A stretch of 45,488 nt of DNA, from the NCBI RefSeq assembly GCF_902825145.1, contig NZ_CADEAD010000005.1, forward strand, positions 1 to 45,488. Direction: 5' to 3'. Numbering within the stretch: the stretch's first letter is position 1; every line of letters begins with the position of its first letter. A program made the translations under genes and the position numbers. Under the pieces are notes generated by a model. It was not told the DNA's origin and ran no database searches. It saw only the letters and a program-made list of their open reading frames with translations. The DNA is from Bartonella phoceensis. GTDB lineage: Bacteria; Pseudomonadota; Alphaproteobacteria; Rhizobiales; Rhizobiaceae. Below, piece by piece: positions 1 through 6,191 of this stretch.

Positions 1-85
1 ATGTTTGTTGTATGAGACATATATTCTTCAGCACATTTTTTATGTGAAAAGAAGAGGGAAAGAATGGCAGATTTAACACACCTGA

Positions 86-116
86 AAAAAGGGCAACACA
101 TTTTGTTGCCCTTTTT
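86..116 (-). terminator. Rho-independent terminator, probably bidirectional
   Basis: A GGGCAAC/GTTGCCC stem closes a 7-nt loop (98-104). It is flanked by an A run on one side and a T run on the other, so it can act in both directions. On the minus strand it lies just past the stop of the autotransporter remnant; on the plus strand it could end a gene lying left of the window. Confidence 0.85.
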
Positions 117-161
117 GATAAAATATACAGCTAACAATACACTTGTTGTTATGGCCTAGCC

Positions 162-2020
162 TTAAAATTGGTAGCGTATACCTCCTGAAAAACTTGCTCC
201 AGATATACCAGTTTTTTGAAGCTTTTTTTCCTTGGTTTGAATTTGTTTCATAGGTACTTAGTATATACTTATTGGGTGAACCATTGATTGTGGTATAATC
301 ATTGACCAATTTAAAGGAGTCTTCTTCAGCTTTTCCAGAAATTTGAGTAAGTGAAAGCCTTCGTATATTTGAGCTGTAGAAGTATTTTCTTAATTGTCGG
401 TCCCTTTTAAATAGCCCTTAACAAGAATATTTGTCTTTCCTGATACATCACCATTGATCAGAAGCCGATCGGTTTTTTGGTCAGAGATTGGTGCCCCATC
501 ACTCCAACAAGTATTGAAAGAAATCTGTGCATTCCCTGGGGCATTATAAACTGTTGTGGTGTCTGGTTTTCCCGAACCTATATGCAATGTGTGGTAATGA
601 TCATCTATGAATTCTGCAAAAACAACAGAGCTATTGTTGAGATTAAGCACAGAAACATCAGAGCGTGATCTTTGAGCGATATCACGGAGTTTTCCATCAG
701 CGCCTTTTTCTTTTGTACTGGTTGTCAGCGTCCATTTCGTATCAGTTTCAGGTGAAAGAATACGTTTCTCCGTTGTGCAGTATTTACTCTACCTTCTAGA
801 ATAGAATAATCTGCGTTTAAACGGATTTCTGAATTTATGGGATTGGCTGTACCGATTGACAGATTGGTAAGATTTTTAATGGTATTACCATTGGAAGTTT
901 CAAATGAGAATTCCAGTGCCATTGTTGACATGAATTTTTGTGTTAGTCAAATTGATCTCAGCGTTTTAATAATTTTTTGAATCATGTAATTCATTTGAAA
1001 AAGTAGAAAGAACAGATGCAAGCTGCAAACCACCGATTTTCCCTGTTCCAGAGGCGTTTGTAACATCAATGTGCCCTCGTTTGCATATAATCCAGCACCA
1101 TTAGATGAGATAATTTCAGCTTTGTCTTTTAAAGTAATGATGCTATAACAGTAGATACTCCTAGAGTGCTTGTAGAAACTGATCCCCCTGATACTGTTAT
1201 TTGAAAATGATCATCAGCATGTGTGCTTTAGGTATGCTTGAGTAATTGTTACATTTTTCAAAGAGAGTTGGCTTTTTCTGAAAATATATACTCCGGTGGA
1301 TGGTGTCTGATCATCTTTAAAACTTGATATCACCACATCTTCCAGTTTATTTTCATCACTGTTACTCTCAATATAGTTAGCTCCTATGGTAGAAGCTGTA
1401 ATGGAACTTCCGATCATCTTGATTGTGCTATCCTTTTGTACATCAAGCCCGATGGAAACATCTTTAATTGTTGTGCCATGTAACTCAATTACACTGCCCT
1501 TGTCCCTTACGAAAGCACCAGTTCCTCTGTTATAGCTCTTGATGCTATAACAACATCTGTAACATCAATGTGACCTCCGTTTTCTGCAAACAATGTTCTT
1601 AGAGTAGTATCCGCTTACTGTGCCTCCCGTCATCGTGATCTTGGATTTTGGATCCTCTGCATGTAAACCACTATAAAGCGATGAGGTAATCTTAGCATTG
1701 TGGTCTATAGTAATGTTGCTGCCTTACTTGGCAGATATTCCATCAAGTTTTCCATAAAATTTCCCTCCTGATATTGTTATTTGAGAATGATTATCTGCCC
1801 TTAGAGGATTGAAAACATGAACGGTTACTCCTTGTAAAGTAAGATTGTTGTTCTCACTAACTATTCCTGAAGATGTTTGCAGGTCATCATTTGCATTCGT
1901 TATGAGTACATTTTCTATTATATTTTCGTTGCTCTTTACTATTGTTAAAAGAAGCAGAAATGCCGAAAGTTATAATAGAAACTCCAATTATTTTGATTGT
2001 CGCACCGTCTTTGGCTTAAT
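162..2020 (-). pseudogene. Degenerate autotransporter adhesin (beta-helix passenger, beta-barrel deleted)
   Basis: Minus-strand fragments in several frames look like a Bartonella-type autotransporter. Near 1214-1417 and 1820-1920 there are beta-helix-like passenger pieces (SLKNVTITQ, NNLTLQGVTVHVF). At 390-650 lies the passenger C-terminal block with LHIGSGKPDTTTVYNAPGNA and DRLLINGDVSGKTNI. At about 240-309 is a piece reading NGSPNKYILSTYE. The last codons before the stop at 162-164 read GISGASFSGGIRYQF, a typical final barrel strand ending in Phe. Passenger and last strand lie less than 100 bp apart, so nearly the whole ~300-residue barrel is deleted. Frameshifts and stops are scattered throughout, and no start or signal peptide was found. 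The left boundary (stop) is firm; the right boundary is approximate. No functional product is expected. Confidence 0.8.
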
Positions 2021-2119
2021 GAGGTGGAAATATTATGATAACTCATTGTTTTTACTCACATCATTAAATTCATGGTGTATCAAATTGGATTTTATCAGCA
2101 AAAATAACAGAAAGGTTTT

Positions 2120-2211
2120 TAAAGGTTTTAAAAAATTCTTTGAAAGTCCAGAAAACTGTAAAATTCTTTGAAAAAAATAAATTTATACAAAACTTAAGTG
2201 TAAAGATATAC
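2120..2211. repeat. Remnant of an older related phage right end, left of the insertion
   Basis: This stretch aligns in the same orientation with the right end of the prophage (about 38440-38529). Both contain TCTTTGAAAAAAA, then ATAAATT, then TACAAAAC.TA.GTG.AAA.ATATAC. It stops exactly at TATAC, where the present prophage starts. The missing continuation (AAAACCTGCTGGTAAACTACA) is found at 38556-38576, just outside the other end. I infer an older right end split by the insertion. Similarity is around 75-80% by eye. Confidence 0.6.
2207..2211. repeat. Target-site duplication TATAC, left copy
   Basis: TATAC lies immediately left of the TGTAG terminus and recurs immediately right of CTACA at 38551-38555. 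A 5-bp duplication is what Mu-like transposition makes. Caution: TATAC is also part of the end repeats, so chance agreement is not excluded. Confidence 0.6.
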
Positions 2212-2237
2212 TGTAGTTTGACACTAGGTTTTATACT
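2212..2237 (+). repeat. Left-end transposase-site-like repeat (L1)
   Basis: Reads TGTAGTTTGACACTAGGTTT then TATACT. It matches, inverted, the units at 38525-38550, 38551-38576 and (partly) 38503-38524. Established for Mu: A protein binds several 22-bp sites at each end. These units are the natural candidates here. A weaker match, TTGACACCTAAAATTGTA, lies at 2335-2352. Confidence 0.7.
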
Positions 2238-2694
2238 AAGTGGGAAAAGGTGGGATTAGGTAGGAATACGTGATAATTTGTTGTTTTTATGTATAAAATT
2301 TAGCATTAAATGCGCGTTTTGTCAAAATAGATTTTGACACCTAAAATTGTAAAAAAGAGCGAAAAAGAGTGAAAATCAGAAAAAAGTGCGTTTTCATGGT
2401 AAAAATGAGAGAAGGCTTTGAAAGGTCTGTGAAAACCCTGTGAAAAATTTTGAAAAGTCTGTGAAAGCCCAGAAAACCGCCTTTGAAGACCCTGTGAAAA
2501 AAATTCGGTAAATTGTGAAGCTCACTCCGAAATCAGCCAAAAATAACCAAAAAAGCAAAAAAGATTTTCACCTATTGATGATTATCTATTTTTATAGGAA
2601 ATATATACTTATTAATCAAATGGTTATATTATTTTTTTAATGTAAAAAGATTTTCATATCGATTTTTCATATTAAAGAGGCATTAAGCTATATC
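2238..2694. other. Left-end non-coding region with inverted repeat and TGTGAA/TTTGAA iterations
   Basis: I see no gene in these 457 bp. The region is A/T-rich. It holds a perfect 8-bp inverted repeat TGTCAAAA-TAGA-TTTTGACA (2320-2339). Between about 2413 and 2505, short motifs of the form CTTTGAA or CTGTGAA recur roughly every 10-20 bp. A similar cluster sits near the right end (about 38435-38490). In Mu the equivalent area carries end-binding sites, so a role in transpososome or repressor binding is plausible but inferred. Confidence 0.5.
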
Positions 2695-3213
2695 TTATGT
2701 AGTTTCTAGATGTACTCTTTCAGCTTCTATTTGACGCTTTAAATGAATTTTAAGAAGAGGGAAAGTTGCTTCGACCTCTTCCGTGTCGTTGATGTCTTGA
2801 ACAAGCTCTTGCAACTTTATACAAAGCTCTGCCGCTAATTCCGCTATATCTTCAGGGGGGAGTTTTATATTTGCATCGCGATAAGTTGTATAAGCTATGC
2901 GACCAAGTTTTTTCATGAGACCAGCAGGGATGGTTTGTGGTTTAAAACCCGCTGCTTTCGCTTTTGCCATGTCACTAAACATTTCGCCTTCACCAGTGAG
3001 AAGCCAATGAAAGTCTACACCATAAATTTTGTGATAGGCAATTACGATAGATGCTGGTGGCTCATTTATACCGAGCTCATAATTTGCAAGCGTATTTTTC
3101 GCCAAATCAAGAGATTTTGCAAAAGCACCACGTTCTTCGTTTCCGAGGATTCGTCTTATTTCACGCAGGCGTTTTGCTAGTTCTGTTTTAGGTTCTAGTT
3201 CGGGGCGTGCCAA
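2695..3213 (-). CDS. Phage repressor, XRE/CI type (copy 1)
   Basis: A 172-residue DNA-binding protein. The N-terminus holds an XRE helix-turn-helix (about residues 10-70: ELAKRLREIRRILGNEERGAFAKSL..TLANYELG). The motif WLLTGEGEMF follows, as in CI/Cro-type repressors of proteobacterial phages. The C-terminal half is helical and very similar to the next gene (KKLGRIAYTTYRDA, LPPEDIAELAAEL). There is no LexA-type Ser/Lys protease signature, so induction by self-cleavage is not evident. It starts at a TTG codon (3211-3213) 5 nt after AGGAG. Its position, leftward between the left end and the early operon, matches Mu c. It probably maintains lysogeny with, or in competition with, its paralogue upstream. 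Confidence 0.85.
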   Translation of the reverse strand: MARPELEPKTELAKRLREIRRILGNEERGAFAKSLDLAKNTLANYELGINEPPASIVIAYHKIYGVDFHWLLTGEGEMFSDMAKAKAAGFKPQTIPAGLMKKLGRIAYTTYRDANIKLPPEDIAELAAELCIKLQELVQDINDTEEVEATFPLLKIHLKRQIEAERVHLETT

Positions 3214-3226
3214 AAGTGCTCCTTAT

Positions 3227-3245
3227 TTATATTTAGGTTAGCTTA
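3227..3245. promoter_or_regulatory. Operator-like element upstream of repressor copy 1
   Basis: ATTTAGGTTAGCTTAAAT lies upstream of repressor copy 1. A related element, ATTTAGGTTGACTAATT, lies at 3845-3861 upstream of copy 2. The shared TTTAGGTT core suggests a repressor operator copied along with the gene. Inferred from sequence only. Confidence 0.4.
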
Positions 3246-3292
3246 AATTACAGGATTTTAAAAAGAGATTCCCCATTCATCTTAGAGAGGCA

Positions 3293-3823
3293 TTAAGCCG
3301 AATTTTGTGCAGCTTTGGAGTGTTCTTTTTCAGCTTCGATTTGGCGCTTTAAATGCAATTTTAGAAGAGGCAAAGTAAGTTCGACCTCTTCCATGTCGTT
3401 GATGTTTTGAACAAGCTCTTGCAGTTTTCCATAAAGTTCCGCCGCGAGTTCCGCTATATCTTCGGGGGGGAGTTTAATTTTTGCATCGCGATAGGTTGTA
3501 TAAGCTATGCGACCGAGTTTTTTCATCAGTCCAGTAGGAATGGTAGGCGCTTTTAAAACCGCTGTTTTCGCCTTTGCTACGTCTGTAAACATTTTACCTT
3601 CACCTGTAGCTAGCCATTCCACAGATACACCAAAAATATTTTTGTAAATTACCAACATTGATACAGGAGGTTCGCGCAAGCCAGTTTCGTAGTTACTCAT
3701 AGTACTTTCAGGTACTGCAAGATGATCAGCAAACTGTTTGCGTTCCAAAAAACCAAGGGCAAGACGTACTTCACGTAATCGTTTTGCCAGTTCTGTTTTA
3801 GGTTCTTTTTTAGGTCGTCCCAA
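3293..3823 (-). CDS. Phage repressor, XRE/CI type (copy 2)
   Basis: A 176-residue paralogue of the gene at 2695-3213. It shares the opening pattern (RPKKEPKTELAKRLREVR), an XRE helix-turn-helix (QFADHLAVPESTMSNYETG), the WLATGEGKMF motif, and an almost identical helical C-terminus (MKKLGRIAYTTYRDAKIKLP). The DNA-recognition helices differ (ESTMSNYE against KNTLANYE), so the two may bind different operators, while the conserved C-termini could form mixed oligomers. The start is TTG at 3821-3823, with AGGAG 9 nt upstream; I see no ATG alternative. It is transcribed away from ner, as Mu c is from ner. The promoter probably lies in 3824-3900. Confidence 0.85.
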   Translation of the reverse strand: MGRPKKEPKTELAKRLREVRLALGFLERKQFADHLAVPESTMSNYETGLREPPVSMLVIYKNIFGVSVEWLATGEGKMFTDVAKAKTAVLKAPTIPTGLMKKLGRIAYTTYRDAKIKLPPEDIAELAAELYGKLQELVQNINDMEEVELTLPLLKLHLKRQIEAEKEHSKAAQNSA

Positions 3824-3851
3824 AAAAAATTACTCCTAATCCACATTTAGG

Positions 3852-3880
3852 TTGACTAATTCACAAAAGCGAATTATATC
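3852..3880 (+). promoter_or_regulatory. Candidate early promoter with overlapping operator
   Basis: TTGACT (3852-3857), a 17-bp spacer and TATATC (3875-3880) make a good sigma-70-type promoter reading toward ner. The operator-like ATTTAGGTTGACTAA overlaps the -35 box, so a bound repressor would block it. This is the expected position of the Mu Pe/Pc control region. Confidence 0.55.
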
Positions 3881-3889
3881 TCATATTAC

Positions 3890-3957
3890 CGCCCGCTATT
3901 TAGGGCGTTTATTGTACATTTAACCCCACAAAAAACGGATGGTTTGAGCATCCGTTT
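3890..3957 (+). promoter_or_regulatory. Two hairpins in the early leader upstream of ner
   Basis: Hairpin 1 is CGCCC/GGGCG (3890-3907) followed by TTTATTG. Hairpin 2 is a 9-bp perfect stem AAACGGATG/CATCCGTTT around GTTTGAG (3933-3957). Both fall between the candidate early promoter and the ner ribosome-binding site. They could be an attenuator, Ner binding DNA, or an antisense terminator (hairpin 2 is followed by a T run on the minus strand). Confidence 0.4.
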
Positions 3958-3975
3958 GAAGCAGGAGCGAAAGTT

Positions 3976-4281
3976 ATGACAACCACCCAAACATGCATCC
4001 AAGTATGGGATCGCCATAGTATTTTAGCCGAGCTACGCCGCCGTAACATGACCTTGGCGGAGCTCGCGAAAGCTTATCAACTATCGTCATCCAGTGTTCA
4101 ACATATCTGGACACGGTCTAACGAGAAAGCCGAACGTGCCATTGCCGATTTTATCGGTTTGCCCGTCGAGCAGGTTTTTAGCGACCGCTACCCCAAAAGT
4201 CGCCGTCGCATTTTTAAAGCAGCAAAACATGCCAATACAGATTCGCGTGCGCATTCTGCTTTGCGTGGGAATGCTGCTTGA
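3976..4281 (+). CDS. ner: Ner/Nlp-like DNA-binding regulator
   Basis: A 101-residue basic protein with a compact helix-turn-helix: LRRRNMTLAELAKAYQLSSS, then QHIWTR, then AERAIADFIGLPVEQVFSDRYP. The block 'IA..IG.....++..RYP' is the hallmark of the Ner/SfsB/Nlp family. In Mu, Ner binds the Pe-Pc region and turns down both early and repressor transcription. It is the first rightward gene, with AGGAG (3962-3966) ahead of ATG. The C-terminal tail is basic and probably disordered (KSRRRIFKAAKHA). Confidence 0.85.
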   Translation: MTTTQTCIQVWDRHSILAELRRRNMTLAELAKAYQLSSSSVQHIWTRSNEKAERAIADFIGLPVEQVFSDRYPKSRRRIFKAAKHANTDSRAHSALRGNAA

Positions 4282-4353
4282 GTTTCGTTACACGGCTTTG
4301 CGTTTTTGCGCATTTGCCATGAATTTATTACCATAAGATAAAAAGGTTTATCA

Positions 4354-4494
4354 ATGTCTAAAGATCAGTACGAAATAGGCAAGATAAATTGCATAGAGTT
4401 GCATCATAGAACAGCCATTTGGATGGATTGGTTCTGGCGATTAGGGGATAATCATATTGTTTTTATAGGGGGTGGTTATGGTTGCTGCTTGTAA
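4354..4494 (+). CDS. Small early ORF, 46 aa, unknown
   Basis: A short rightward reading frame begins ATG at 4354 after AAAAGG and ends TAA at 4492-4494. The product has a tryptophan-rich centre (AIWMDWFWRLGDNH) and ends IGGGYGCCL. It overlaps the next gene by 17 bp, consistent with a compact early operon. I recognise no family. It could be non-coding leader sequence. Confidence 0.4.
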   Translation: MSKDQYEIGKINCIELHHRTAIWMDWFWRLGDNHIVFIGGGYGCCL

Positions 4495-4876
4495 TTTATG
4501 GACCCCAGATGCCAGAAGCGATATCGTTAATCCTTATTCAGAAGTTGAACGTTTACAGGTGATGCTTTCCTGTTCTTTAAAAGCCGTGAGTAGTGGATTT
4601 AAGCATCTGCCGATCCGGTATATTATTGACCCACCGCATGGCCTATTTGATGCGGCGTTAGCGCGACAGATTGTTATTCATATCTTGCATTATCAGTTTG
4701 AGGTGCCACGGCGGCGTATTGTTGCGATACAGGCACGTCAGCGGACTTCTATTTCTCTGTCACTGCAGGTGATTAACCGGCGGTTAATGGAACCAGTTTT
4801 TGCGAAAGCCTATCGAAGATGGGCGGAGCGTGCGATGGATTTATTCTTTAAAGAGATCAGAAAGGCGGCGGGGTGA
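4478..4876 (+). CDS. Early protein with DnaA domain IV-like segment
   Basis: About 132 residues. The central part (LARQIVIHILHYQFEVPRRR, IVAIQARQRTSISLSLQVIN) resembles in spacing the helix-turn-helix domain IV of DnaA: a first helix with AR, a basic loop, then a '.R..T' segment. The D-H-T signature of real DnaA is not intact, so origin binding is uncertain. It is translationally coupled to the ParB-like gene (TGATG overlap at 4874-4878). The start is taken as ATG 4478 after TAGGGGG; a GTG at 4472 is possible. Presence in the early operon suggests a DNA-binding or replication role. Confidence 0.6.
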   Translation: MVAACNLWTPDARSDIVNPYSEVERLQVMLSCSLKAVSSGFKHLPIRYIIDPPHGLFDAALARQIVIHILHYQFEVPRRRIVAIQARQRTSISLSLQVINRRLMEPVFAKAYRRWAERAMDLFFKEIRKAAG

Positions 4877-5736
4877 TGGCACAGTTTCAAGAGATTGCTT
4901 TAGATTTGATTGTGGTGCCGGAACGTATACGCCCTGTAGATGATGAGCATGCCAAGGCACTTGCGCAATCGATGGCGCGGGAGGGATTGATGAATCCGAT
5001 TACGGTGCGCCATACCCCCAATGCTAAGGAAGGCAATTACACGCTGATTGCTGGTGCGCATCGGCTGAGGGCTGCGGAGCTTTTAGGTTATAGCAAAATT
5101 GATGCGGTTGTGGTGCAAGCGGATAAAGAGAATGCTGTGCTTTTGGAGGTTGCGGAAAACCTTTTTCGCAATGAATTATCGGTGATTGATCGTGCTTTGT
5201 TTGTCCAGACCTACCGCGAGTTGTGGGAAAAGAAGTATGGGGAAATTAAGCGTGGTGGGGATGGTAGTAATCAACATAGAGTCAAAAAAGAGCAATTCGG
5301 TCAAGTTGACCGAATTGCTCATACAGATGAAGAAAGTGATAAGGGAGTTACTTTTTGCTTTGCTAGACATGTGGCAGATCGCATTGGTTTATCTGAAGAG
5401 TCAGTGAGACGACTTAATCGTATTGCCCAGCATTTACAGCCGGAGTTGCGGTCTGTTTTGCGTGGGACGGCATTGGCGGATAATCAAGCGCAGTTGTTGA
5501 AGCTGGCGAAGATGGAGCCGGTTGCGCAACGGCGGGTGGCGATTGCTTTGCAACAGGTTGATGGGGATTTGAGGCGGGCTGTTGATTTGGTCAATGGGGT
5601 TAATACGCCGCCGCAAATTAATGAACAGGAACGGATTTTTGCTCAGTTATTAGGGGTGTGGCAGAGAGCAGATGCGCAGACAAAGGCGCGGTTTTGTGAT
5701 TATCTTGCAAGAGAATGTGGGGAGGTGCTGTCATGA
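4876..5736 (+). CDS. ParB/Srx-like nucleoid/partition-type protein
   Basis: A 286-residue protein. Residues ~5-100 form a ParB/Srx domain (LIVVPERIRPVDDEHAKAL, LMNPITVR, YTLIAGAHRLRAAELLG, ENLFRNELSVIDRA); the G-x-H-R-x-x-A box corresponds to the CTP-binding box II of ParB. A helix-turn-helix follows at ~160-185 (FARHVADRIGLSEESVRRLN). There is no ParA partner nearby, so classical partition is unlikely; a phage DNA organising or regulatory role is more probable. In the linker (~residues 136-155) the DNA is a perfect 31-nt palindrome (5290-5320), translated as KEQFGQVDRIA. It looks like an in-frame insertion and shares its core with a hairpin at 38203-38215. Confidence 0.85.
   Translation: MAQFQEIALDLIVVPERIRPVDDEHAKALAQSMAREGLMNPITVRHTPNAKEGNYTLIAGAHRLRAAELLGYSKIDAVVVQADKENAVLLEVAENLFRNELSVIDRALFVQTYRELWEKKYGEIKRGGDGSNQHRVKKEQFGQVDRIAHTDEESDKGVTFCFARHVADRIGLSEESVRRLNRIAQHLQPELRSVLRGTALADNQAQLLKLAKMEPVAQRRVAIALQQVDGDLRRAVDLVNGVNTPPQINEQERIFAQLLGVWQRADAQTKARFCDYLARECGEVLS
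5290..5320. repeat. 31-nt perfect odd palindrome inside the ParB-like gene
   Basis: GAGCAATTCGGTCAA, a single central G at 5305, then TTGACCGAATTGCTC. The 13-nt core GGTCAAGTTGACC is identical to the one at 38203-38215, and the AGCAATT...AATT flanks match too. It lies in frame within the domain linker. Confidence 0.9.
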
Positions 5737-6191
5737 AGAGGCATGGTTGCGGGCAGCTTGATTTTTTCCAAAAGCCGGTTTTTCCCTGCCGCGAACCCGT
5801 TGCGCAGATTGATTTAGGGCGGTTTCGCTCGCGCATTAAGCGTGCGATGGCGCGGGCTTTGAGAGAATGCCGGCATGAGCGCAGTGTGATTGCGGAGCGT
5901 ATGGCGCATTATTTAGGGATTGGGTGTTTAAGTAAGGCCAGTTTGGATGCTTATGTTGCGGAAAGTAAGCAGGTGGATATTTCTCTGCCGCGGTTTAAGG
6001 CATTTGTGCGGGCGACAGAGGCATTTTGGCTCTGGGATGAGGTGGTGAGTGAAGATGGATTATTGCTGTTGCAAGGAGATGAGGCGCGGTTAGCAGAAAT
6101 TGCGCGGCTTCAGCAGGAACAGCGGGAGATTGCAGCGCAATTGAAAGCCATGCGCGCAACGCCGGTGCAAATTAAAAGGGGGCAGCCATGA
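5733..6191 (+). CDS. Early phage protein, unknown (possible DNA-binding)
   Basis: A 152-residue basic protein starting at ATG 5733 in an ATGA overlap with the ParB-like stop. A middle segment (RALRECRHERSVIAERMAHY, then LSKASLDAYVAES) looks like a short helix-turn-helix. The C-terminus is a helical, glutamine-rich coil (ARLAEIARLQQEQREIAAQL). It sits directly before, and overlaps by 4 bp, the transposase gene, so the two are probably co-translated. I do not recognise a named family with confidence. A role accompanying the transposase is inference from position. Confidence 0.75.
   Translation: MKRHGCGQLDFFQKPVFPCREPVAQIDLGRFRSRIKRAMARALRECRHERSVIAERMAHYLGIGCLSKASLDAYVAESKQVDISLPRFKAFVRATEAFWLWDEVVSEDGLLLLQGDEARLAEIARLQQEQREIAAQLKAMRATPVQIKRGQP

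Noticed and set aside
1845..2171. Rightward 108-codon frame
   Set aside because: It overlaps the antisense autotransporter remnant and phage-end repeats; low-complexity product with no ribosome-binding site.
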